Below, in pieces: positions 1 through 6,824 of a DNA stretch of 9,128 nt. The notes below the pieces were generated by a model. That model searched no databases. It saw only the letters and a program-made list of their open reading frames with translations, and had not been told where the DNA came from. This DNA is from Candidatus Ventricola intestinavium (GTDB lineage Bacteria; Bacillota; Clostridia; Christensenellales; Aristaeellaceae): contig DVMG01000244.1 of the NCBI GenBank assembly GCA_018715105.1, positions 1-9,128 on the forward strand, written 5' to 3'. Within the stretch, counting starts at the first letter, position 1; every line of letters starts with the position of its first letter. Position numbers and translations under genes: made by a program.

Positions 1-25
1 GATTTCTGGAAGATTTACGCCATAA

Positions 26-115
26 TGCATAAAATTGGGATTCAATGATCCGGTTTTCGACGAAATGTACAAAATGAAGGGGCTTCCACCTTGGGAGGGA
101 GGAAGCCTCCTTTAA
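26..115 (+). other. possible 3' end of an upstream coding region (low confidence)
   Basis: In the frame ending at the TAA at 113-115 the sequence reads as a plausible protein tail with N-D-P-V-F-D-E-M-Y and G-L-P-P-W-E-G-G-S motifs. The frame is closed by a TAA at 23-25. The sequence before it reads openly in another frame (residues DFWKIYAIMHKIG) up to a TGA at 46-48. A true gene end would therefore need a one-base frameshift near position 40. Alternatively it is a short ORF from the TTG at 35 (26 residues), but no ribosome binding site precedes that. The base composition is lower in GC than the operon that follows. No function is assigned, and it may be chance. Confidence 0.25.
77..112 (+). 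terminator. hairpin upstream of the first operon, terminator-like
   Basis: GGCTTCC at 81-87 pairs with GGAAGCC at 101-107. The stem extends by AAGG (77-80) with CCTT (109-112) across one bulged T, giving about 11 pairs around a 13-nt loop. It is followed only by a weak T run (TTTAAC). It could end transcription from an upstream gene or structure the leader of the first operon. The poor T tract limits confidence. Confidence 0.4.
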
Positions 116-136
116 CAATCTGGAAGGAGGATCCAC

Positions 137-1132
137 ATGAATAAACGCATCATGAACATGGCTGCGGCGTTGAGTGTGATGGGCATGCTGCTTCCCCTGT
201 CAGCCGGGGGAGAGGGAACGTCCGCACCCATCCTGTATATGCGCTTGGGAAACGTGGATGCAAAGGCGCTCATAGAAAAGCTTGCGCCGGAGGGGACGGA
301 CATGGAAAGCGTTCTGGCCGGACGCCAGGTGATGGAAGGATATGGAGATGATATCGGGGGCGTGAAGGCGCACAGGGATCTCTATACGCTGGAAGGGATG
401 ACGGTTTATGTGCAGGAGCCGTCGGGAGAGATTACAATCGAGTGGGATTCCGAAATCAAGACGGAATACGAGCGGATTCAGGAGCAGCAGAGAGAAAAAT
501 ATGACCCGGACGGCGATTTTTATTTGGACGATGGGAGGACGATGCTTTTCACGCGGGACCACCGTTTTATCGAGGAGGCGGGCGAAGCGGCGGAACACGC
601 AACCCGCTTTGCACAGGCGCTCGCGAAGAAACTGGGCATAGAGCTGCTGCCCAACCCGGTGGGCGGTATGGTGTACACACAGACCTATCCCGACGGCCAG
701 ACGCTTGAGATGGGGGACGCCCGGTTTGGAATGGTGCGCCATGGCCTCCCTGTCGAATCCTTGAATTATTGGTCGGAGATTTCCAGGATGGGGTATTATG
801 TGAGGGCCGAATCCATGTCCGTGGAATGGTGCGAGGATCAAATCACGAGGGCAACCATCAACACATATGAGGTGGAATCGGCCGAAGCCTGGGAGGGGGA
901 TCTGATCCCCCTGGAAGAGGCGCGCAGCGCCGTGGAAGATGAGATTGAGCGCATGAAAAATGCCACGGGCATGGAGCCTTTTGTGGATATATGCTATATG
1001 CCCGTGCCGGATCCCAGAGGGGAGTTGTATGCCCGGTTTGTGCCCGCCTGGCGCTTCCGCTTTCTGGGCGCGGAGCGGGAAGAGGGGAATTGCCACCGCG
1101 TGAATGCCTGCACGGGCGAGGTGATCCGGTGA
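137..1132 (+). CDS. secreted protein of unknown function, first gene of ABC operon
   Basis: This is a 331-residue protein with an N-terminal signal peptide: basic NKR, then a hydrophobic stretch at residues 8-23, with likely cleavage near A23-G25. There is no lipobox Cys, so it should be released or held at the outer face of the membrane. The mature part is acidic, with a charged helical stretch around residues 105-125. The C-terminal part (about 255-331) has an E-E-A-R-S-A-V helix, a V-P-A-W-R-F-R-F strand and a final N-A-C-T-G-E-V-I. This pattern resembles PepSY/YycI-like or DUF6034-type exported proteins of Firmicutes. That is a resemblance seen by eye, not an assignment. Four Cys lie in the mature C-terminal half (C232, C286, C319, C325). 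The start is supported by AAGGAGG at 124-130, 6 nt before the ATG. Its stop overlaps the next start (GTGA), so it is translationally coupled to the permease. Confidence 0.85.
   Translation: MNKRIMNMAAALSVMGMLLPLSAGGEGTSAPILYMRLGNVDAKALIEKLAPEGTDMESVLAGRQVMEGYGDDIGGVKAHRDLYTLEGMTVYVQEPSGEITIEWDSEIKTEYERIQEQQREKYDPDGDFYLDDGRTMLFTRDHRFIEEAGEAAEHATRFAQALAKKLGIELLPNPVGGMVYTQTYPDGQTLEMGDARFGMVRHGLPVESLNYWSEISRMGYYVRAESMSVEWCEDQITRATINTYEVESAEAWEGDLIPLEEARSAVEDEIERMKNATGMEPFVDICYMPVPDPRGELYARFVPAWRFRFLGAEREEGNCHRVNACTGEVIR
1118..1123 (+). promoter_or_regulatory. ribosome binding site deciding the GTG start at 1129
   Basis: GAGGTG lies 5 nt before the GTG at 1129, inside the end of the preceding gene. 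It favours this start over the in-frame ATG at 991, which would bury 46 extra, non-hydrophobic residues in the upstream gene. Confidence 0.7.
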
Positions 1133-1902
1133 AGACGATTCGCTTGCAGACGGTTTATCTGCTGGGCCGCTCCTCCTGGTGGGCGGGAGCCGCGCTCAGC
1201 TTTGCGGCGATGATGCAGGGGCTGGCGGGCGAGGGCATCTTTCATGGAATGAATCTGACCTATCTGATGGTCATGGCGATGAACTTTGGCGTGTTCATTC
1301 CCCTTGCGCCCATGGCGGCGATCCTGGCCGTCAGCCTCCATTTGGAGAGCGCGATGCGCAGGGCATGCTGTTATCCGCAGATGCTGCGCTGCGGCAAGCG
1401 CCGCTTTGTGCTGGAAACCGGCGTCAGCGCGGCGCTTGCGGGCGGCCTGGCGCTGGCAGCGGGATGGGCGGCGGCCCTGGCCCTTGTAAAAGCGGCGGGG
1501 GATGCGCCGCTCACCGGCGACAACATGCTGGGCATGGAGCAGAGCGCTCTGGGCGGCCTGCTCGCGGGCAATCATGCGGGGCTGTATCTGGCGGCGCGGA
1601 TGATCCTCGTGTTTCTGTATGGCTTTTTCTGCGTCTGCTGCGCGATGCCCGCGGCGGTGTGGCGGCAGGAGGCCGCTGTCATCTGCCTTCTGCCATTTGT
1701 GGTGTTGCGGGTGCTGCAATACCTGTTTTCCGGCGTGGTTCCCGTGTTGATGTCGCCCACACGGCTGCTGCTGGGCCTGGATGCGGCGGACGTGAGCGCG
1801 GGCGGCGCGCTTTTGCGGAGCGCTTTTTGCCTGGCCGCGCTGAGCGCCGTCCCCCTGCTCCTTTCCCTGCCGGTGTTTGAAGGGAGGCTTCGGCGTGACT
1901 AG
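1129..1902 (+). CDS. ABC-2-like transporter permease, first subunit
   Basis: This hydrophobic protein of 257 residues has about six predicted membrane segments, near residues 18-35, 47-70, 97-120, 150-175, 181-205 and 227-250. That is the size and topology of the small ABC-2 type permeases that work with BcrA/NatA-like ATPases. A basic cytoplasmic loop (M-R-R ... R-C-G-K-R-R) follows segment 2. I chose the GTG at 1129 because it gives a short basic N-terminus before the first membrane segment and a 4-nt GTGA overlap with the previous gene. Its end overlaps the next permease by 8 nt. With that protein and the ATPase it should form one membrane complex. I recognise no specific named family, and the substrate is unknown. 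The permease role rests on topology and on position in the operon. Confidence 0.75.
   Translation: MKTIRLQTVYLLGRSSWWAGAALSFAAMMQGLAGEGIFHGMNLTYLMVMAMNFGVFIPLAPMAAILAVSLHLESAMRRACCYPQMLRCGKRRFVLETGVSAALAGGLALAAGWAAALALVKAAGDAPLTGDNMLGMEQSALGGLLAGNHAGLYLAARMILVFLYGFFCVCCAMPAAVWRQEAAVICLLPFVVLRVLQYLFSGVVPVLMSPTRLLLGLDAADVSAGGALLRSAFCLAALSAVPLLLSLPVFEGRLRRD
1882..1887 (+). promoter_or_regulatory. ribosome binding site deciding the GTG start at 1895
   Basis: GGGAGG lies 7 nt before the GTG at 1895. An in-frame TTG at 1877 precedes the site and has no comparable spacing, so the GTG is the better start. Confidence 0.65.
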
Positions 1903-2779
1903 AGGAAGAAAAGGCGCGCTGCTGGGCATGGAGCTGCACCGCTGCCTGCTCACGCCTAAAAGCCTGTGCCTGCTGCTTGCCGCCGCAGCCATGAACCTGA
2001 CCTATCTGTCGGACATTCGGGGCGCGCTGGATCCGGGGGAGACGATGAGCTTTCTGATGCCGCTGCTGCTGATTCTGGCGTCGCCGCAGGTGTTTCCAAG
2101 CCCGCATTTCTTCATGAGCGCATTTGTTTTTTTCCTGCTCTCACAGGTGCCGCAGGCGGGCGGCGGCCTTTACTATCATCTGGTGCGCACAGACAGAAGC
2201 CGGTGGATCACGCAGCAGATCGCGCTGGTTGCGGCGGCGAATCTATGCATGCTGGTGTTCTTTTTTCTGGCGGCCGCCGCGGCGATGTTCCCGCATCTGT
2301 CGCTTTCGCTTTCCTGGGATCCCGGGCTGCAGGCCTGGCAGGATGCGCAGACGGGCGCATGGGGCCTCCGGATGCCCTATGCCGTTGTCTATCAGGCAAG
2401 CCTCCCGCAGGCGTTTTTCTGCGCGGCCGCGCTCTGGTGGCTGTATGGCGTTTCCGGCGGCCTGCTGCTGCTTGCGATGCGCCTGGGGGTGCCGCGTGTG
2501 CGCGGCGCGGGGCTGGGCGCACTTTTCTGCGTGTATTTTTACGATTACATCTGCGAATACTCCCTGCCCTATGCGGCGCGACGAGGGTCGCCCGTCGCGC
2601 TTTCGCGGATCAGTTTCCTCAATTGGGGATATGACCCGGCCTATCCCACGGTCGGGTATGCGTTTGCTTTTTTCGCGGCCGTATGCGCGGCCCTGGCCTT
2701 TGCCGCTATGAAATTGGGAAAGCGGGTGGATCTGGAAGCGCTGTCTTTTCAAGATGGAGGAGGAGGGGATCCGGGATGA
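1895..2779 (+). CDS. ABC-2-like transporter permease, second subunit
   Basis: This is a 294-residue membrane protein with about six hydrophobic segments, near residues 22-40, 52-80, 108-132, 172-200, 205-225 and 255-275. A longer hydrophilic, probably extracellular loop (about 135-170) contains W-D-P-G and Q-D-A-Q-T-G-A-W. The cytoplasmic stretch Y-H-L-V-R-T-D-R-S-R-W after segment 2 is a good candidate for the coupling helix that contacts the ATPase. It shares M-N-L-T-Y-L with the preceding permease in a similar region, so the two may be distant paralogues forming a heterodimer. The C-terminus ends in a Gly-rich cytoplasmic tail encoded by the purine-rich ribosome binding site of the next gene. 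It overlaps the ATPase gene by ATGA. Transport role is inferred from context, with no named family recognised. Confidence 0.75.
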   Translation: MTRGRKGALLGMELHRCLLTPKSLCLLLAAAAMNLTYLSDIRGALDPGETMSFLMPLLLILASPQVFPSPHFFMSAFVFFLLSQVPQAGGGLYYHLVRTDRSRWITQQIALVAAANLCMLVFFFLAAAAAMFPHLSLSLSWDPGLQAWQDAQTGAWGLRMPYAVVYQASLPQAFFCAAALWWLYGVSGGLLLLAMRLGVPRVRGAGLGALFCVYFYDYICEYSLPYAARRGSPVALSRISFLNWGYDPAYPTVGYAFAFFAAVCAALAFAAMKLGKRVDLEALSFQDGGGGDPG

Positions 2780-3417
2780 TCGAGATCAGGGGGCTGTGCA
2801 AAACATACAGCGGCTATCCCGTTTTGGAAAATGTGAATATGCATCTGGAGCGGGGGCAGACTGCCGGCTTTGTCGGGGCGAATGGAAGCGGAAAATCTGT
2901 ACTGCTGAAAATGATCTGCGGCTTTGTGAGGCCGGACCGCGGAGAAATCCTCGTGGATGGAAAACGGATTGGCAGGGATCGGGATTTTCCGGAAAACGCG
3001 GGCATCATGATCGAGGAACCCGGCTTTTTCCGGGCGTATTCGGCCCGGCAGAACATGCGGCTTTTTGCGGCCCATCGCGGCAGGCTGACGGATCCGCAGA
3101 TCGACAGGGCGATTGAAGAGGTGGGGCTTGACCCGCGGGAACGCAAGCCCGTGGGCAGGTATTCCATGGGCATGCGGCAGCGGCTCTGCTTTGCGCAGGC
3201 CATCATGGAGGAACCGGAACTGCTGATTCTGGATGAACCCTTCAATTCGCTGGACAGAAAGTGGGCGGCCTGGATGCGGGAAAAGATTCGCCTCTATCGC
3301 TCGCCCGGCCGGTTGATTTTGCTGACAAGCCACCGGCAGGAGGACATCGACGCCCTGTGCACATGCACATATCGTTTTGAAGACGGACAGGTGATCAAAG
3401 AAAAAAAGGAGGAATGA
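2776..3417 (+). CDS. ABC transporter ATP-binding protein, BcrA/NatA-like
   Basis: This 213-residue nucleotide-binding subunit powers the two permeases at the inner face of the membrane. All core motifs are present: Walker A G-A-N-G-S-G-K-S (34-41), signature Y-S-M-G-M-R-Q (129-135), Walker B L-L-I-L-D-E-P (149-155) with catalytic E154, D-loop S-L-D (158-160), and the switch His H186 in L-T-S-H-R. The Q-loop reads I-M-I-E-E-P-G-F-F (77-85), with Glu where most ABC proteins have Gln. This is typical of BcrA and lantibiotic-immunity type ATPases. At 213 residues it is at the short end and lacks the extra C-terminal region of many BcrA proteins. The start is the ATG at 2776, overlapping the permease stop and preceded by a purine-rich site at 2756-2768. 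Family assignment is firm; the substrate (peptide, drug or other) is unknown. Confidence 0.95.
   Translation: MIEIRGLCKTYSGYPVLENVNMHLERGQTAGFVGANGSGKSVLLKMICGFVRPDRGEILVDGKRIGRDRDFPENAGIMIEEPGFFRAYSARQNMRLFAAHRGRLTDPQIDRAIEEVGLDPRERKPVGRYSMGMRQRLCFAQAIMEEPELLILDEPFNSLDRKWAAWMREKIRLYRSPGRLILLTSHRQEDIDALCTCTYRFEDGQVIKEKKEE
3407..3412 (+). promoter_or_regulatory. ribosome binding site deciding the GTG start at 3420
   Basis: AGGAGG sits 1 nt before an ATG at 3414 and 7 nt before an in-frame GTG at 3420. Normal spacing favours the GTG. Confidence 0.6.
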
Positions 3418-3419
3418 GT

Positions 3420-4220
3420 GTGAAAAAAGAAAGAAGAAAGCGCATTGCCGCGATGCTGGCCGGGCTGCTTCTGGCCATACCGCCCCTTCTGCCGGCTCAG
3501 GCGGAGGAGGCGCAAATCATGCCCCGCGACGGAGTAGAGCGCAGGGCGCGGGCGGGCGAGCTGCTTGAGCTCGATCTGCCGGCCTCTTCACCGTATGCGG
3601 TGCAGGTGGAGGGCGTTGTGTACGGCTGCGAGATCAAGCGGTATCAGACCTGGTTTGAAACCGCGAAGGAATCCCTCTGGGAGGCCGTGGGGGCAGAGCG
3701 GCCGCAGGGAGTGCTCGCATGGGAGGATTTTGCCGCGCTGGCAGACGCCGTGCGCACGTACAATGCGCAGGGCGGAGAGCCCCTTTTGCTGCTGGCCGTG
3801 CAGCCGCAGCGCTTTCCGGCCAATTTCGCGCTGATGGACGATCCGGATGTGCGCGCGCAGTGGGAGGCCATGCAGGATGTCGTGGGCCCGGCTGAAGAGG
3901 GCACGGACGCACTGCTGACCGAGCGCGTTTTGGCGCTGGACGAGATCAGGAGCGCAAACTACGTGGCGGCGATCACGCGGGGCGGCGCGGTGGTGCCGCT
4001 GTCAGGACCGGAGGCGCGGTGCATGGCGATTGAGCGGGATACGGCGGATGTGGCGGCGGCGCAGGCGGAGATCACGGCCTGGGCGGAAAGCGCCACACCG
4101 GCTGCGACGGGCCTCCTTCCGCCGGATATGACGTATGAGCAGTTCTGCGAGGAATGGCAGAGGTCGTATCCCGCCGCGCTAAGCCAGGCCAATTTTGAGC
4201 TCTGGATGCAGATGCTGTAG
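3420..4220 (+). CDS. secreted protein of unknown function, last gene of ABC operon
   Basis: This 266-residue protein has a classic signal peptide: a very basic start (K-K-E-R-R-K-R), a hydrophobic core at about residues 9-24, and a likely cleavage site at A-Q-A|E-E-A after A28. There is no lipobox Cys and no later membrane segment, so it is probably exported and soluble. The mature part is rich in Ala, Glu and Trp and looks largely helical in its C-terminal half. I see no enzyme motif and no family I can name. It follows the ATPase gene by 2 nt and ends the operon, so it is probably made together with the transporter. It could be an accessory, substrate-capturing or immunity protein, but that is inference. 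The ATG at 3414 is an alternative start adding two residues; its ribosome binding site would be only 1 nt away. Confidence 0.8.
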   Translation: MKKERRKRIAAMLAGLLLAIPPLLPAQAEEAQIMPRDGVERRARAGELLELDLPASSPYAVQVEGVVYGCEIKRYQTWFETAKESLWEAVGAERPQGVLAWEDFAALADAVRTYNAQGGEPLLLLAVQPQRFPANFALMDDPDVRAQWEAMQDVVGPAEEGTDALLTERVLALDEIRSANYVAAITRGGAVVPLSGPEARCMAIERDTADVAAAQAEITAWAESATPAATGLLPPDMTYEQFCEEWQRSYPAALSQANFELWMQML

Positions 4221-4223
4221 GAA

Positions 4224-4240
4224 GCGGCGCCCGGCGCCGC
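4224..4240 (+). repeat. GC-rich inverted repeat just after the operon stop
   Basis: GCGGCGCC and GGCGCCGC are perfect inverted copies around a single C, starting 3 nt after the stop at 4220. No T run follows, so it is not a standard intrinsic terminator. It could stabilise the 3' end of the operon transcript, with termination at the hairpin about 90 nt further on. Confidence 0.5.
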
Positions 4241-4310
4241 GCACAGGGCGGATCGATGAAAAAACGGAAGGACGGGCCCAGGCGGCGCTGTCCTCCCTTC
4301 TTGGATCAAG

Positions 4311-4340
4311 AAAAACCCCCGGCGGAGCCGGGGGCTCCTT
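4311..4340 (-). terminator. intrinsic terminator between convergent genes
   Basis: CCCCCGGC (4316-4323) and GCCGGGGG (4327-4334) form a perfect 8-bp stem with a GGA loop. Read on the minus strand the stem is followed at once by TTTTTCTT, ideal for ending the MATE transcript, which stops just before it. On the plus strand the tail is CTCCTTATTTT, weaker but usable, so it may also end the five-gene operon. Confidence 0.85.
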
Positions 4341-4344
4341 ATTT

Positions 4345-5700
4345 TCAGGCGGTCTTCTCCTTCTTCCGGCTATGCCTGCCCTCCCAGAGCACATAGATAA
4401 GCGTGTAACAGGCCATGATGCCCGAAACGATCGGCGCCACCAGGCCCAGCATGCCCAGCTGGTCGCCGAAGCGGCCGGCAAAGAGATACACCAGCGGGAT
4501 GCGCAGAAGCAGCGCGCCGGCCGAGCAGCTCACCATGGTCCACACGGTTTTGGAACGGCCGTTCAGATAGCCGTTGAGCGTGAAAACAAGCGCCACCATC
4601 AGGTAATCGTAACTGCAGGAGCGGAAATACGGAACTCCTGCGGCGATAACGCCCGCGTCGGAGGAAAATGCACCGATCATGGATTCCGGATTGATCTGCG
4701 CCCACAGGAAAAACGCGGACGCGACAAGCAGGGCAAAACCCATGCCATACCACAGGGAGCGGCGCGCGCGCTGCGGCTTGCCCGCGCCCATGTTCTGCGC
4801 GGTGATGGCGGCCAGCGCGTTGGCCACCGATGTGGCCGTGAGCATGGAAAAGACATCATACTTGGCGCCGATGCCAACCACGGCCGCCGCGTATACGCCG
4901 CATCCATTCATCACCGCTGTGAGATAGAGAAAGGATATGCGCACCATCAGCTCCTGAAAGGAGATCGGGATCCCCACGATGGCCAGCTCACGCGCGATTT
5001 TCGGCGTGATCCGGAAGCTGGAGGGCCTGAAGTCAAACACAAAGCCATGCCGGCGCAGGTAGAAAATGGCCACAAACATGCTCACCGCCTGGGCAATCAC
5101 CGTCGCCAGCGCGGTGCCGGCCGCGCCCAGGAAGAAAAAGCGCACAAAGATGAAATCCAGCACGATGTTCACCACGCAGGCAATGGCCACAAAGAGCATC
5201 GGCCTTGTGGAATCGCCGTAGCCGCGCAGCACGGCGCTCAGCGAATTGTAACCACAGATAAAGAAGTTGCCCCAGGAGCAGATGGCAACATACTGCATCG
5301 TCTCCTCGAAGGATTCGGCAGGGGTGTTGAGCAGCGTGAGAAGCGGGCGCTCAAACAGAAGCATCAGCGCGGTGAGCAGCAGGGCCACGACGGCGAACAC
5401 GCTGAGCATCGTGGCGATGGACTGGCGCACGCGGGTTTCGTCCTCCATGCCGGTATATTTGCCGATGAGGATGGTGCCGCCCAGCGTCAGGCCGGAAACG
5501 AGGCTGGTGATGATCTGCGTCACCTGCGTGCCTGTGGAGACGGCGGCCACGCTCTGCGCATCGCAGTAGCGCCCCACGACAAACAGATCCACCGCGCCGT
5601 AGAGCGATTGCAGAAGGTTGGCGAGCAGAAAGGGGAGGGTGAATGTGACGAGCGCGCGCACGACGCTGCCGCTTGTCAGAGGATTTGAACGGATTTGCAT
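4345..5700 (-). CDS. MATE family efflux transporter
   Basis: This 451-residue membrane antiporter of the MATE (multidrug and toxic compound extrusion) family exports drugs, dyes or metabolites in exchange for Na+ or H+. It has the usual family length and about 12 hydrophobic segments in two halves. Near the N-terminus is the characteristic L-P-F-L-L-A-N-L-L-Q-S-L-Y-G-A-V-D stretch (D38), followed by V-V-G-R-Y. Later come N-S-L-S-A-V-L-R-G-Y-G-D-S and, in the second half, N-G-Y-L-N-G-R-S-K-T, both typical of the DinF/NorM-like bacterial clade. The C-terminus is basic (R-K-K-E-K). I chose the ATG at 5700 because AAGGAG (5709-5714) lies 8 nt upstream and a promoter lies just beyond. A longer reading from 5784 would start inside or upstream of that promoter. 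It appears to be a single-gene unit with its own promoter and terminator. Confidence 0.93.
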   Translation of the reverse strand: MQIRSNPLTSGSVVRALVTFTLPFLLANLLQSLYGAVDLFVVGRYCDAQSVAAVSTGTQVTQIITSLVSGLTLGGTILIGKYTGMEDETRVRQSIATMLSVFAVVALLLTALMLLFERPLLTLLNTPAESFEETMQYVAICSWGNFFICGYNSLSAVLRGYGDSTRPMLFVAIACVVNIVLDFIFVRFFFLGAAGTALATVIAQAVSMFVAIFYLRRHGFVFDFRPSSFRITPKIARELAIVGIPISFQELMVRISFLYLTAVMNGCGVYAAAVVGIGAKYDVFSMLTATSVANALAAITAQNMGAGKPQRARRSLWYGMGFALLVASAFFLWAQINPESMIGAFSSDAGVIAAGVPYFRSCSYDYLMVALVFTLNGYLNGRSKTVWTMVSCSAGALLLRIPLVYLFAGRFGDQLGMLGLVAPIVSGIMACYTLIYVLWEGRHSRKKEKTA

Positions 5701-5733
5701 GGTATAAGCTCCTTGCATGGAAATCTGCCTGGG

Positions 5734-5762
5734 ATGATAACGCGGCCTGGCGCGGTCTTCAA
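5734..5762 (-). promoter_or_regulatory. sigma-A-like promoter for the MATE gene
   Basis: On the minus strand TTGAAG (5757-5762) and TATCAT (5734-5739) are separated by exactly 17 nt. Transcription would begin near 5727, about 27 nt before the ATG at 5700. No operator-like repeat is evident. The 159 nt between this gene and the upstream dus gene hold nothing else that I can support. Confidence 0.7.
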
Positions 5763-5859
5763 AGGGTTTTGCGCAGCGGCGCACGGAAAAAAGAGCCGGA
5801 TCCTGCCCGCTGTCTCCCGCCGGGAATCAAAAGCCGCGCGCCCCTGTCTGGATGGAGGG

Positions 5860-6813
5860 CTATGCGGTGAAGTGCGGGTTTTCCAACAAAGCGTGTCCGT
5901 CAAACAGGCGGGCGGCCGTTTCCTCATACGCGCGTAGGGTGGCGGCCTTGCGGATGGCTTTGCGCGGCTTTTCCGGGGAATCAAAGCAGCAGGCGATGTG
6001 CTTCATCACCTCGCGCATCCGGCCGAGCACGACGTTTGCGGGATATGCCGCCCGATAGGCGGACAGCAGCTGGTCGTGAAAGGAACGAAGGGCCGCAAGC
6101 GTCAGCGGCTGCCCGCCGGCAAGGGCCTGCGCCAGAGCGGGATTGGCGATCAGCCCGCGTCCGATCATCAGGGCATGCGTCCCGGGACAGCGGCTGTGCA
6201 GGTCGCGGCAGTCCTGCACGGTGAACAGGTCGCCGTTATAGACCAGAGAAAGGGATGTGCGCGAAAAGGAGGCGGCAAACACGTCCCGATGCGGCGTGCC
6301 CGTGTAAAACTGGCTGCGCGTTCGGGCGTGCACAATCAGCTCGCTGACAGGAAAGCGGGAAAAAAGCGCGAGCAGCGCGTCCCATTCCCCGGGCGATTCA
6401 TACCCCAGCCGTGTTTTGATGGAGACGCGCAGCGGGGCACGGCTGTATACCTCGTCAAGAAACCGCTCAAGCGCGGACAGATCCGCCAGCATGCCCGCGC
6501 CCTTGCCCTTGGCCGTCACCGTGCCGGAAGGGCAGCCTAGATTCAGGTTGATTTCACCATATCCCATGTCGTGAAGCGCCTGTGCGGCCCAGAGAAAATG
6601 CGCCGCATGGCGCGTGAGCACCTGCGGCACGGCGAAAAAACCCGCGTTGTGGGCGGGGAGGACGGCGACAAGCTCGCGCGGGGTCAGGCGCAGATTCTGC
6701 GTGGGGCTGATGAAGGGAATGAAGTATTTGCTGACGCCGCCAAAGCAGGCGCTGTGCACGCGGCGGTAGAGGGAATCGGTGATTCCCTCCATCGGGGCGA
6801 AATAAACGGGCAT
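5860..6813 (-). CDS. dus: tRNA-dihydrouridine synthase family protein
   Basis: This 317-residue FMN- and NADPH-dependent enzyme reduces uridines in tRNA to dihydrouridine. It shows the Dus order of motifs: A-P-M-E-G-I-T-D (6-13) at the FMN end of the TIM barrel, N-L-N-L-G-C-P-S (89-96) with catalytic Cys94, K-T-R (133-135) and H-A-R (162-164) for flavin phosphate and tRNA contacts, Y-N-G-D (192-195) and M-I-G-R-G (216-220). The C-terminal helical domain (about 240-317) with the R-M-R-E-V-M-K-H region fits tRNA binding. Length and the P-M-E-G-I-T-D start place it with the shorter DusC-like bacterial branch rather than DusB. Target position in tRNA cannot be told. The ATG at 6813 has AAGGAG at 6819-6824, which abuts the end of the upstream DUF554 gene (stop 6825-6827), so the two are cotranscribed. 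Confidence 0.93.
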   Translation of the reverse strand: MPVYFAPMEGITDSLYRRVHSACFGGVSKYFIPFISPTQNLRLTPRELVAVLPAHNAGFFAVPQVLTRHAAHFLWAAQALHDMGYGEINLNLGCPSGTVTAKGKGAGMLADLSALERFLDEVYSRAPLRVSIKTRLGYESPGEWDALLALFSRFPVSELIVHARTRSQFYTGTPHRDVFAASFSRTSLSLVYNGDLFTVQDCRDLHSRCPGTHALMIGRGLIANPALAQALAGGQPLTLAALRSFHDQLLSAYRAAYPANVVLGRMREVMKHIACCFDSPEKPRKAIRKAATLRAYEETAARLFDGHALLENPHFTA

Positions 6814-6824
6814 GCGTGCTCCTT

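Noticed and set aside
200..1096. 298-residue minus-strand open frame opposite the first secreted protein
   Set aside because: No ribosome binding site or family motif; the plus-strand gene has a signal peptide, a good binding site and operon overlap.
4195..5688. 497-residue open frame on the plus strand opposite the MATE gene
   Set aside because: Its translation is rich in His, Arg, Gly and Gln with no motif, and it mirrors a clear MATE protein on the other strand. It is a high-GC shadow frame.
5701..5784. Longer N-terminus for the MATE protein
   Set aside because: The extra 28 residues are charged and unlike the family. The promoter lies inside this stretch, and a good ribosome binding site precedes the ATG at 5700.
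5787..5830. Intrinsic terminator after dus (T run on the minus strand at 5787-5792)
   Set aside because: I could not find a stable stem directly before the T run, so I do not call it.
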